NCBI GenBank assembly: GCA_002707785.1
Contig: PANW01000010.1
Coordinates: 2,538-35,671, forward strand
From: Cellvibrionaceae bacterium
Lineage (GTDB): Bacteria > Pseudomonadota > Gammaproteobacteria > Pseudomonadales > Cellvibrionaceae
Length of the DNA: 33,134 nt
Direction: 5' to 3'
Shown here: in pieces, positions 25,990-33,134 of the stretch
Layout: the number at the start of each line of letters is the position of its first letter
Position numbering within the stretch: the first letter of the stretch is position 1
The notes under the pieces: generated by a model
Database searches by the model: none
Seen by the model: the letters and a program-made list of their open reading frames with translations, nothing else
Told to the model about the DNA's origin: nothing
Program-made: the position numbers and the translations under genes

Positions 25990-26673
25990 TTGGCGTACAC
26001 ATTAGTTGATCATAACGATGATTTTGTCATCGTCAACAAGCACCCGGGAATCACCGTTCAGCGAGACGGAGATAGCCCTGGGCTGCTTGAGCTGGCTGCC
26101 GCGGCGTTAGGCTACCCTAAGCTGTATCCAGTACACCGCTTGGATAAAGCAACATCAGGACTGGTGATTATGGCCATTACCGAAGAGGCCAATAGATTAC
26201 TGTCGGGAATGTTTGCCAAACATCTTGTGCAAAAGCACTACTTAGCCATTAGCGACCATAAGCCTAAAAAGAAGCAGGGAGCTATATCGGGGGATATGGA
26301 GAAATCTCGGCGGGGAAGTTGGAAGCTACTAAAAACCCACAAAAACCCCGCTCTCACGCAGTTTTTTAGTCTATCGCTTCTGCCTGGCAAAAGGATTTTT
26401 CTACTCCGGCCGAAAACGGGCAAAACACACCAGCTGAGAGTAGCATTAAAATCCATCGGCGCGCCCATATTGGGTGATATTCGCTATGGCTCTGCCGGCG
26501 AATTAGAGGATCGTATGTATCTTCATGCATGGCAGTTGGCTTTTGAGTGGCGAAATGAACGACTATCCTATCGCTCGCCGCCTGAGTCCGGATTGTTATT
26601 TGCGGGGGAGGGTTATGAATTGGCGCTATCGCAGTGGCAAAATCCGGAGGAGTTAAGTTGGCCTAAACGATGA
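25990..26673 (+). CDS. RluA-family pseudouridine synthase (TIGR01621-like)
   Basis: A 227-aa enzyme that converts uridine to pseudouridine in RNA. The catalytic Asp52 is in HRLDKATSG, followed by the RPKTGKTHQLRVALKSIG uridine-binding segment and GDIRYG. It has no S4 domain, and its compact size fits the small RluA-like group of unknown target (TIGR01621). It is distinct from TruC at the other end of this region. Start is TTG at 25990 with a poor ribosome site. It stands alone on the plus strand. RNA target unknown. Confidence 0.88.
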   Translation: MAYTLVDHNDDFVIVNKHPGITVQRDGDSPGLLELAAAALGYPKLYPVHRLDKATSGLVIMAITEEANRLLSGMFAKHLVQKHYLAISDHKPKKKQGAISGDMEKSRRGSWKLLKTHKNPALTQFFSLSLLPGKRIFLLRPKTGKTHQLRVALKSIGAPILGDIRYGSAGELEDRMYLHAWQLAFEWRNERLSYRSPPESGLLFAGEGYELALSQWQNPEELSWPKR

Positions 26674-26694
26674 GTCTGTGAGTAGTTTGAAGAG

Positions 26695-26723
26695 CGCCGC
26701 CCATTTGCAGGAAAAAGGCGGCG
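26695..26723. other. GC hairpin between convergent genes
   Basis: CGCCGCC (26695-26701) pairs with GGCGGCG (26717-26723) around a 15-nt loop between the ends of the RluA-type and ppnP genes. There is no T run, so it is only a possible terminator. Confidence 0.3.
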
Positions 26724-26793
26724 ACTGGTCCTTGCAGCGCGATGGTGTACTGTCAGTAAGCGCAGCGGCAAATAGCGCTACGACCACTGCTAC

Positions 26794-27075
26794 TTATTCG
26801 TAAAGGCACAAGTAGGCGGTTTGCACTTCGGTTTTTACCTGGAAGCTCTTATTGGCTTCGACAATGAAAGTCTCTCCTTGGTTGAAGGTCACCCATTCTG
26901 TGGCGTCTGGTAGCTTAACGGTCAAAGCACCGCTGGTTACTGTCATATACTCTTTTTGTGAAGTGCCGAATTCGTATTCACCTGCGGCCATAACGCCAAC
27001 GGTTGCTGGTAATGTCTCGGTTTGAAATGCAATGGACTTAACCTTGCCGTCAAAGTACTCGTTGGTTTTAAACAT
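26794..27075 (-). CDS. ppnP: Pyrimidine/purine nucleoside phosphorylase PpnP
   Basis: A 93-aa cupin-fold enzyme (YaiE/DUF1255) that cleaves nucleosides to base and ribose-1-phosphate with broad specificity. It follows E. coli Ppn[45 protein letters not shown], and the YLCLYE end. I chose ATG 27075 because GAGG lies six bases upstream and the family begins MFK-NEYF; an earlier in-frame start at 27087 adds four residues. It is divergent from the DnaJ-related gene. Confidence 0.95.
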   Translation of the reverse strand: MFKTNEYFDGKVKSIAFQTETLPATVGVMAAGEYEFGTSQKEYMTVTSGALTVKLPDATEWVTFNQGETFIVEANKSFQVKTEVQTAYLCLYE

Positions 27076-27239
27076 GATATGCCTCATGGGTCCGATAGAT
27101 TGTTGGGGCGCAATTATAGGGCTCTACTGAGACTGCAGCAATAACACTGAGAGGAGAATGTCTGTGCAATCTGAGCCCGTTCAGCATGTTACTATGGGCG
27201 GATTTTGAATGATCGCTAGAGCAAAAGAGGATTGCAGTT

Positions 27240-27821
27240 TTGGAGAACCCCTTTCTAACCCCGTTGGAGCAAGTGCTCAGCGCTGCGGGTCCTTGGTCTG
27301 AGCACCAACTTCTCGGCATTCTGGTTGAGCAGGGGCTTTTAAGTGCCGACTATGGGCGCGACTCACTGGCGTTATTTCAGGCACATTTTTTGGTCATGAA
27401 CGCACTCTACAGCCTACAGCAGACGGCTCAAAACAAAGGGCGACAGTTGGAGATAACGGCTTTGAGAGTTCAGTGGCTTCCGATGGTTGAAAACTCAAAA
27501 AGCGCAAATGAAGTAGAGCTCAGTGACCGATCTTTGAGCGACTACTATCTAGACTTCGAAAACTTTAACGGAGCCAGCCAAGCGTCAGTCGAAGATCTAT
27601 TGAGCAGTTTTTGGCGGCGCTATATCGCACAAGACGACAAACAGGCGGCATTGGCTGTGCTAGACCTCGAAGGCAGCAGTGACTTCGCCGCCATCAAAAA
27701 ACGTTATCGCCAGCTGGCCATGGAGCATCATCCAGATCGAGGGGGCGACGCTACTCAACTCTCCGACATCAATGATGCCTATGAGACACTAAAGCGCTGT
27801 TTTCATCGAACCGAAAGATAG
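27240..27821 (+). CDS. DnaJ-related protein with C-terminal J domain
   Basis: A 193-aa co-chaperone. The first 90 residues match the N-terminal domain of DnaJ-related proteins (NPFLTPLEQVL start, then a helical domain). The last 55 residues form a J domain with HPD at 164-166 (MEHHPDRGGD), which should stimulate DnaK ATPase. It lacks the Gly/Phe and zinc domains of true DnaJ, so it would deliver only selected clients. The TTG start at 27240 has AGAGG nine bases before it. The spermidine-synthase-like gene follows 18 nt later. Confidence 0.88.
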   Translation: MENPFLTPLEQVLSAAGPWSEHQLLGILVEQGLLSADYGRDSLALFQAHFLVMNALYSLQQTAQNKGRQLEITALRVQWLPMVENSKSANEVELSDRSLSDYYLDFENFNGASQASVEDLLSSFWRRYIAQDDKQAALAVLDLEGSSDFAAIKKRYRQLAMEHHPDRGGDATQLSDINDAYETLKRCFHRTER

Positions 27822-27839
27822 AATAACGACAGGTGTTTC

Positions 27840-28607
27840 ATGGCGATACTTTGGCAAACCCAAAAACAGGGCATCAATTACGAAGTGCGCAGTGCCGGGC
27901 GCACTCGACGACTGTATACCGATGGCGTCTTCCATAGTCAGTATAATCACAGCAGGCCGGTTACCGGGTCGGTTTGGGATCTGTTGCTGTTGCCGGTGTT
28001 CTTTCATCCGATGAATACGGTTCAACGCGTCTTGGTGTTGGGAGTTGGCGGCGGCGCAGTCATTAATCAAATCAATCACTTTCTGTCTCCACCAGAAATA
28101 GTAGGTGTAGAGCTCAATGCTACGCATCTCTATATTGCTAAACGATTCTTTGCCGTACGCGCCAAGAATTTGGAGCTTATTCAAGCAAACGCTATAACTT
28201 GGTTGGAGCAATACGGCGGCGAGAAATTCGACATCATCATTGACGACCTGTTTGGGGAGGTGGATGGGGAACCCAGCCGTGCTGTTGCAGCTGATCGGCA
28301 GTGGTGCCAGCTGCTTTCTCGTCACCTTCAGCCAGATGGAACCCTGGTGATGAATTTCGATACGCCTCGCGCCCGCCAAACAAGCTATTGGTGGCAACAA
28401 AGAAGGTCGGCAGAGGTTATAAAACGCTGGCGCAGTAGTTTTGAGCTTTCCACTAAGCTCTATTCGAACTCCGTTGGTGTCTGGACCGGACAGGAAAGCA
28501 ATAATCTCAGCCGGCGCTTCAAAGAAAACTTGCGTGAATTCAAAGCGCTTGATCAGCGTCGTGCAGACTGTAAGTTGAGCTTCAGTCTTAGAAAACTAAC
28601 GCCATGA
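27840..28607 (+). CDS. Spermidine-synthase-fold SAM-dependent methyltransferase-like protein
   Basis: A 255-aa Rossmann protein. Motif I is VLVLGVGGGAV (residues 65-75), the acidic end of strand 2 is E91 in VGVELN, and strand 4 is DIIIDDLFGE (131-140). The overall layout is that of polyamine aminopropyltransferases, but the DSxDPxGP catalytic motif of SpeE is replaced by DDLFGEVDGEP. It may therefore be a methyltransferase or a domain of unknown substrate. It follows the DnaJ-related gene by 18 nt and probably shares its transcript. Confidence 0.8.
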   Translation: MAILWQTQKQGINYEVRSAGRTRRLYTDGVFHSQYNHSRPVTGSVWDLLLLPVFFHPMNTVQRVLVLGVGGGAVINQINHFLSPPEIVGVELNATHLYIAKRFFAVRAKNLELIQANAITWLEQYGGEKFDIIIDDLFGEVDGEPSRAVAADRQWCQLLSRHLQPDGTLVMNFDTPRARQTSYWWQQRRSAEVIKRWRSSFELSTKLYSNSVGVWTGQESNNLSRRFKENLREFKALDQRRADCKLSFSLRKLTP

Positions 28608-28682
28608 TTGCTGTCTCTTTCGTCAATGGGGAGTGACCGTACCGAGAGAAGATAATGGGTTAATCGGCTGCAGTGGAACTTA

Positions 28683-28705
28683 CCGCGATCAAGTTGCGAT
28701 CGCGG
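28683..28705. other. Strong GC hairpin between convergent genes
   Basis: CCGCGATC (28683-28690) and GATCGCGG (28698-28705) form a perfect 8-bp stem around AAGTTGC, between the ends of the spermidine-synthase-like and LLM-type genes. It is not followed by T in either direction. It may slow readthrough, or bind a protein. Confidence 0.4.
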
Positions 28706-28724
28706 AGGATAGGCGATAGAGCCG

Positions 28725-29711
28725 CTATTGTGTCAGCTTGAAAGCGTGAGCCAACAATTCATAAGATCGTTTTCGAGCTTCAAAGTCGTAGGTTATGGTC
28801 ACGGTCATGAGTTCATCGGCGGCAAAACTATCGGCTAATTGAAATAGCTTCTCGCGCACTTGCTCAGGATTTCCTATTGCAGCATGGGCAGAGCGCTGAT
28901 CGATGAACGCCCGTTCATCGGCGCTTAAGGTTACGGACTGTGCCTCTTCGGGCGTACAAATTCGACTGTCTCCACGCCCGGTAGCGAAGCGTAGAAATGA
29001 AATCTGTCGACTCAAAGCCAGGGCCTTAGCTTCTTCTTCAGTTTCTGCACACACGACGTTAACGGTGAGACTGGTATAGGGCTTTTCTAGATGTTCGCTA
29101 GGCTGAAATTGTTGGCGGTAGTAGTCGAGTATGCGAGTGTCCATGTGCGGGTTGATGAACAGGGCAAAGTTGTACGGCAGACCTTGTTGGCCGGCGAGTA
29201 TGGCGCTGTCCGGGCTGGAGCCGAGCATCCAAGGGCTGGCCGGTTGACGAGGCTGTGGATTCACCTTCGGTTTGAAACTCTCATCAAACAACATGGTCAT
29301 TAGTTCGGAGACCTGCTGTGGAAATTCTTCAAAGCGGGTTTTACCGTCCACTGAAAGTGCTCTCGCCGATACCATATCTGTTCCGGGAGCGCGCCCCAGG
29401 CCAAGATCGATTCGTCCAGGAAATAGGCTCGCGAGCAGTGAGGCGACCTCTGCCACCTTAAATGGAGCGTAGTGGGGCAGCATAATGCCGCCACTGCCAA
29501 TGCGTATTGATTGTGTTGCTTGTCCCAGTGCTGCTAATAGCACTTCAGGTGCGCTACCCGCCAAGGCATCGGTGCTGTGATGTTCTGACACCCAAAAGCG
29601 GTGGTAGCCCAGTTGTTCAGTAAGGCGAGCCAGTTCAATGGTTTCTTGTAGTGCCTGCTCAGCGGAACCGCCTTGGCGAACGGGAGATTGATCGAGTACA
29701 GACAGCAACAT
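28725..29711 (-). CDS. LLM-class flavin-dependent oxidoreductase (YhbW-like)
   Basis: A 328-aa member of the bacterial-luciferase-like monooxygenase superfamily, which uses reduced flavin from a partner reductase. Family marks are the SVLDQSPVRQGGSAEQAL start, LGYHRFWVSEHHSTDALAGSAPEVLLAAL, GSGGIMLPHYAPFKVAE, and FPGRIDLGLGRAPGTD. It matches the YhbW-type MsnO8 subgroup. Length is standard (about 335). The ATG at 29711 has AAGGAG eight bases upstream. The substrate is unknown and the neighbouring genes give no clue. Confidence 0.92.
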   Translation of the reverse strand: MLLSVLDQSPVRQGGSAEQALQETIELARLTEQLGYHRFWVSEHHSTDALAGSAPEVLLAALGQATQSIRIGSGGIMLPHYAPFKVAEVASLLASLFPGRIDLGLGRAPGTDMVSARALSVDGKTRFEEFPQQVSELMTMLFDESFKPKVNPQPRQPASPWMLGSSPDSAILAGQQGLPYNFALFINPHMDTRILDYYRQQFQPSEHLEKPYTSLTVNVVCAETEEEAKALALSRQISFLRFATGRGDSRICTPEEAQSVTLSADERAFIDQRSAHAAIGNPEQVREKLFQLADSFAADELMTVTITYDFEARKRSYELLAHAFKLTQ

Positions 29712-29841
29712 TAGGCGAACTCCTTTGGCTTATTGAATACTATGTTGAAGCAATCGAAAGGCAGACGCAATAATTTGCCCTCTCGACACTCTGGCTAAAG
29801 GAAGCTGACAATCTTAAAACCGTTCATTTTCAATGCTGACA

Positions 29842-30909
29842 TCAATGTTTTAGGGCAACGACCTTAAAGTGTCCGTCGTCGACCAACTTGTCGATATTTC
29901 TGAAATATTTTGCGGCCATTTTTTCCAGCGGGATAAATTGATTGACAACAAAAAGTGCGACGCCTTGAGTGGCAGTCAGTCGCGCCGCATTGGCTAGAAA
30001 TTTTTGCGTAAGACTCGAGTCATGGGCAAAGCCCTGGTGAAACGGCGGGTTGCACAGTAGGCAATCAAACTCTTCTTGAATTGAGCTGCCACAATCGTCG
30101 GCTACCAGGGTTACATTCAAACCTGCCGCTTCAAAATTTCTCTTAGCGGAAGCGATTGCTGCGGCGTTGTTATCGGTTGCGAAACGCAATGTATGCGGCC
30201 AATCTGTTGTCATTAATGTCAAATAGCCGTAGCCGCATCCCAGATCCATTACGCGAGAGGGGTAGCGGGTTTGTGCGAACAGCACCTCAGCCTGCTGAAT
30301 CAGTAAGGCGCTGCCTTGATCTGTTTTGTTCCAGCCAAACTGTCCCGGCTTGCTCCACCAGGCCAGCTCAGAACCTTGATTGCTGATCAGCTGATCTATT
30401 TGTCGGAGTTCGGCGTACTGTTTGTCATCAAGTACTTTATCGGATGTGTCGGCACGGGTTTGTTCACTTTTTTTGAGCTCGGCGACATAACTGTTGCCGT
30501 ATTTCTTGGCCGGTGATTTAACCCCAAGTAACTTGCTGATTTTATCGGTGTAGCCTTTGATCCCATCGTATTTTTCACCCACCAGGCGAAGTATGCCTCC
30601 CGGCTTTAGGGTTCGCCGGGCCTCGTTGGCGACGTGATGAACCACGGCCCGCTCTTTGGAAACGCGATACGCAATGGCGTCTAGGGATTCATCTTCGATA
30701 GCGCTAAAATCGTAATCGCTAAACTGAGCATTGTGCCCTTGCTCAATGGCCTGCGTATAAATATCAAACCGGTTTGAAACAATGACAAGCGAGGGGCGAG
30801 GCGATACGGTAGCGGCTGTGCCCAGAGCGTTCTCGTCGGCAATCCACAGTGTTTGCTCGTCATTGTTCTGCAAGAAGTTTAACAGTAGGCTTGAAACAGA
30901 GTCGTTCAT
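29842..30909 (-). CDS. rRNA (guanine-N2)-methyltransferase, RsmC/RlmG-like
   Basis: A 355-aa two-domain enzyme. The first half is a degenerate methyltransferase fold, and the second is the active Rossmann domain with VMDLGCGYGYL (motif I), ATDNNAAAI, and the catalytic NPPFHQG near residue 285. This layout is shared by RsmC (16S G1207) and RlmG (23S G1835); I cannot separate them here. A ribosome site AGAGGA lies seven bases before the ATG. The RsuA gene ends and this one begins within 30 nt of each other on the same strand, so they are likely an operon. Confidence 0.88.
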   Translation of the reverse strand: MNDSVSSLLLNFLQNNDEQTLWIADENALGTAATVSPRPSLVIVSNRFDIYTQAIEQGHNAQFSDYDFSAIEDESLDAIAYRVSKERAVVHHVANEARRTLKPGGILRLVGEKYDGIKGYTDKISKLLGVKSPAKKYGNSYVAELKKSEQTRADTSDKVLDDKQYAELRQIDQLISNQGSELAWWSKPGQFGWNKTDQGSALLIQQAEVLFAQTRYPSRVMDLGCGYGYLTLMTTDWPHTLRFATDNNAAAIASAKRNFEAAGLNVTLVADDCGSSIQEEFDCLLCNPPFHQGFAHDSSLTQKFLANAARLTATQGVALFVVNQFIPLEKMAAKYFRNIDKLVDDGHFKVVALKH

Positions 30910-30936
30910 TATTTGTCCTCTAGCGGTGGGGCGCCA

Positions 30937-31632
30937 TCACACCTTAACGCTTGATACTTCATCCGCGCTGAGTTCACGGTAATCTCCAAGCTCTAAATCT
31001 TCATCCAGAACAATTTCACCCACTTGGTTTCGATGCAGCTCTTCCACCTTGTTGCCCACGGCGGCAAACATGCGCTTGACTTGGTGGTACTTGCCTTCAG
31101 AGATGGTCAATTTCGCTTCGTTGGCGAACAGGATCTCGAGTTCGGCAGGCAGTGTCGGTTTAAATTCTCCGTCTAGCATTACTCCGGCAGAGAATTTGTT
31201 GATGGTTTCCGGCTCGATATCTCTTAAGGTGGTAACCAGATAGGTTTTCTTGCAATCACGTTTTGGGCTGGTTACCGCATGATTCCATTTTCCATCATCA
31301 GTAATGAGTACCAGCCCGGTGGTGTCAATGTCTAGGCGACCAGCAATTTGAAGTTTGTCTAGGTTGGGTTCGTCCAGCAGCTCCAGTACCGTAGGGTGAT
31401 CTTTATCTTTTGTCACACAAACATAGCCCGCTGGTTTATGCAGCATAAAATAGCGCGCGCACGGTGGCTCTAGGCGCTCCCCCTCCGCACAAACGGTATC
31501 GGCGTCTGAAATATGTCGTGAAGGATCCTTACAAACCTCTTCGTTCACCGTTACTAACCCGGTTTTCAGAATTCGCTTCACTTCCTTTCTGGATAGATCA
31601 CTAATTTGGCTAATGTACTTGTCGAGTCTCAT
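30937..31632 (-). CDS. rsuA: 16S rRNA pseudouridine(516) synthase RsuA
   Basis: A 231-aa enzyme that makes pseudouridine 516 in 16S rRNA. It starts with an S4 RNA-binding domain (MRLDKYISQISDLSRKEVKRIL), followed by the HKPAGYV segment and the catalytic Asp101 in GRLDIDTTG, then the YHQVKRMFAAVGNKVEELHR motif. The ATG at 31632 matches the family beginning; a GTG at 31647 upstream is less likely. It lies upstream of the RsmC/RlmG-like gene, so two rRNA-modifying enzymes appear to be made together. Confidence 0.93.
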   Translation of the reverse strand: MRLDKYISQISDLSRKEVKRILKTGLVTVNEEVCKDPSRHISDADTVCAEGERLEPPCARYFMLHKPAGYVCVTKDKDHPTVLELLDEPNLDKLQIAGRLDIDTTGLVLITDDGKWNHAVTSPKRDCKKTYLVTTLRDIEPETINKFSAGVMLDGEFKPTLPAELEILFANEAKLTISEGKYHQVKRMFAAVGNKVEELHRNQVGEIVLDEDLELGDYRELSADEVSSVKV

Positions 31633-31774
31633 TGATACGTATGTCACTGATTGTTAGCGTAGGTTTTTTGCTGGGTTATTCGTGGCATTATAAATGCGCA
31701 CCATTCTCATGGTTGATCTAGCGGTTTTATTGTACCGTCCAAGGCTGCCAACAGGTAAATAATGTGGCCTGCTA

Positions 31775-32572
31775 TCAAGGGGTTGGTGAGGGCTGGAGGT
31801 AGGCGGGTAGCGCCTGCTCCCACCCAAATCGTTTCATCAGAATGAGAAAGCGGTCATCGAGAGGCGCAGCCAACTCAAGAGGCGCTCCGCTGTCGGGATG
31901 AGTAATTTGCAGTCGGCTGGCGTGCAACAATAGGCGATCTATGCCCAGCTGATGCTTAAAGTACCGATTGTGGCGACCCCGACCATGCTTGGCATCGCCG
32001 ATAATTGGGTGGCTAAGGTGCTTCAGATGCCGTCGGATTTGGTGTTTCCGTCCGGTCTCAGGCCTGCACTCTATCAAGGAATATCGGCTTTGCGGGTAGC
32101 CTTCTATCTCTACATCTAATTCGGTCGTCGCCAGCCTTGAAAAGTGGGTTTGGGCTTCTTGCGGTGGTCGATCTCTCCGCGCCTTTTTATCCGTGTATTT
32201 ATCGAGTTCTTCCTTCAAAGCGTAATCCACATAGACGGATTCGGGAGCGAAGCCACGACAAACTGCAATATAGCTTTTGCATGCCTGACGCTCGGCGAAA
32301 GACTCGGATAGCCGTCGTGCAGTGTCTGAATCGAGGGCGAACAACAGCACACCAGAGGTGGGCTTGTCGAGTCGATGTACGGGGTAGACACGCTGCCCGA
32401 TTTGATCTCTCACCAGCTGTAGAGCAAAGCGTGTCTCGTGACGATCGATCTCGCTACGATGCACCAATAGACCCGAGGGCTTATTGACCGCGACTATAAC
32501 GTCGTCTTGAAAGAGTATGGGTAGGCTCACAGAGCGCTCATTACATCTGATTCCATTGTCCGCCACAGTCAT
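31775..32572 (-). CDS. truC: tRNA pseudouridine(65) synthase TruC
   Basis: A 265-aa enzyme that makes pseudouridine 65 in certain tRNAs. It follows E. coli TruC closely: LFQDDVIVAVNKPSGLLVHRS, catalytic Asp69 in HRLDKPTSG, KEELDKYTDKKARRD, RPETGRKHQIRRHLKHLSHPIIGDAKHG. No S4 domain is present, as is normal for TruC. ATG 32572 is preferred over GTG 32578; neither has a good ribosome site. The C-terminus extends a few residues past the E. coli core. It lies between folD and rsuA on the minus strand. Confidence 0.94.
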   Translation of the reverse strand: MTVADNGIRCNERSVSLPILFQDDVIVAVNKPSGLLVHRSEIDRHETRFALQLVRDQIGQRVYPVHRLDKPTSGVLLFALDSDTARRLSESFAERQACKSYIAVCRGFAPESVYVDYALKEELDKYTDKKARRDRPPQEAQTHFSRLATTELDVEIEGYPQSRYSLIECRPETGRKHQIRRHLKHLSHPIIGDAKHGRGRHNRYFKHQLGIDRLLLHASRLQITHPDSGAPLELAAPLDDRFLILMKRFGWEQALPAYLQPSPTP

Positions 32573-32660
32573 TGACACGCACTAAGACCAGGCGAGCGAG
32601 TAGAGGAAGGGCGGCGAGAGTGGGGCTTAGCCCGCCCACAGGGGAGCGGGGAGAGATGAA

Positions 32661-33134
32661 TCAGCCTATCTTTTTCTCGCCGGAATCAACAGATTGATAG
32701 ATCAAGGTGTTGATGGTCATGGGGCCAACGCCTCCAGGCACCGGCGTGTAAGCTGCAACGCGGTCTTTCAGGGGCTCAAGCTCTATGTCACCGACGCCGC
32801 CCGGATGATATCCGGCATCAACCACCACTGCGCCATCTTTGATCCACTCCGCTTTAATGAATTCGGGTTTGCCAACGGCACCAACGATTACGTCAGCTTG
32901 CTTGATATGTTCCGCTAGATTTTGAGTTCTAGAATGGCAAATGGTGACGGTGGCATTGGCTCCCAGCATCATCATTGCCATTGGCTTACCCAAGATTGGG
33001 CTACGGCCGACAACCACGGCGTGTTTACCATTGAGGTCTATCTCGTAGGCCTCCAGCAGGCGCATAATGCCCTTTGGTGTGGCGCAGCCATAAGCCTCTT
33101 CGCCCATGCTCATGCGTCCAAAGCCAAGACAGGT
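32661..33134 (-). CDS. folD: Methylenetetrahydrofolate dehydrogenase/cyclohydrolase FolD, 5' end outside window
   Basis: The last about 157 residues of FolD, which interconverts methylene- and formyl-tetrahydrofolate with NADP. The window cuts the gene at 33134, so the catalytic N-terminal domain is missing here. Visible are [16 protein letters not shown] (nucleotide-binding loop), [37 protein letters not shown], and the signature [15 protein letters not shown]. The segment before the Rossmann domain reads [19 protein letters not shown] rather than the GFHPxNxGxL...PCTP type of E. coli. This suggests a divergent FolD subgroup. Its stop is 89 nt before the truC start. Confidence 0.92.
   Translation of the reverse strand, partial: TCLGFGRMSMGEEAYGCATPKGIMRLLEAYEIDLNGKHAVVVGRSPILGKPMAMMMLGANATVTICHSRTQNLAEHIKQADVIVGAVGKPEFIKAEWIKDGAVVVDAGYHPGGVGDIELEPLKDRVAAYTPVPGGVGPMTINTLIYQSVDSGEKKIG

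Noticed and set aside
1-33134. CRISPR array or prophage
   Set aside because: No regularly spaced direct repeats and no phage structural or integrase genes were seen.

Overview
The window looks like the chromosome of a Gram-negative gammaproteobacterium, probably a free-living, possibly marine lineage. LpxH points to lipid A synthesis. The lpxH-ppiB-glnS-cysS-(...)-folD order is familiar from Pseudomonas and its relatives. Single-copy gammaproteobacterial families are also present (NdpA/YejK, TruC, RsuA, PpnP, YbhP/ClsB, DUF3012). GC content looks close to 50% throughout. I see no insertion sequence, integrase, phage gene, CRISPR array, tRNA or rRNA. Species assignment is not possible from sequence reading alone.

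Layout. Positions 1-2000 (minus strand): ppiB, lpxH and a trmO gene cut off by the window start. Positions 2200-6900 (plus): glnS, cysS, a carboxymuconolactone-decarboxylase-like gene and hemB, the last two one base apart. Positions 6930-7320: two tiny related DUF3012-type genes, one a lipoprotein and one anchored by a transmembrane helix. Positions 7395-13303: an SMC-like condensin operon (JetA/MksF, JetB/MksE, JetC/MksB), overlapping or 1 nt apart. No JetD/MksG nuclease gene follows. In its place, 36 nt downstream, is a six-helix voltage-gated cation channel with an unusually acidic selectivity filter. Positions 14223-18723 (minus): a NUDT19-like Nudix hydrolase, an MscS channel, a VWA/CoxE-type protein and its MoxR AAA+ partner. 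Positions 19051-22644: an unrecognised membrane protein, a DUF3806 secreted protein (minus), and an apparent plus-strand run of ndpA/yejK, a small membrane-anchored coiled-coil protein and an AsmA-like protein ending at a clear intrinsic terminator. Positions 22825-25833 (minus): a hexapeptide acetyltransferase, then a tightly overlapping set of an orphan 87-aa protein, a cardiolipin synthase (ClsB-like) and a YbhP-like phosphohydrolase. Positions 25990-33134: mostly RNA-modifying enzymes (an RluA-type synthase, an RsmC/RlmG-like methyltransferase, RsuA, TruC), with PpnP, a DnaJ-related protein, a spermidine-synthase-fold protein, a luciferase-like oxidoreductase and the 3' part of a non-canonical FolD.

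The most interesting region is 6.9-14.1 kb: a Wadjet/Mks-type core complex without its nuclease, flanked by DUF3012 miniproteins and an ion channel that takes the usual place of jetD. I infer that it acts as a chromosome condensin, that it relies on a JetD encoded elsewhere, or that it has a different effector. Sequence alone cannot choose between these.
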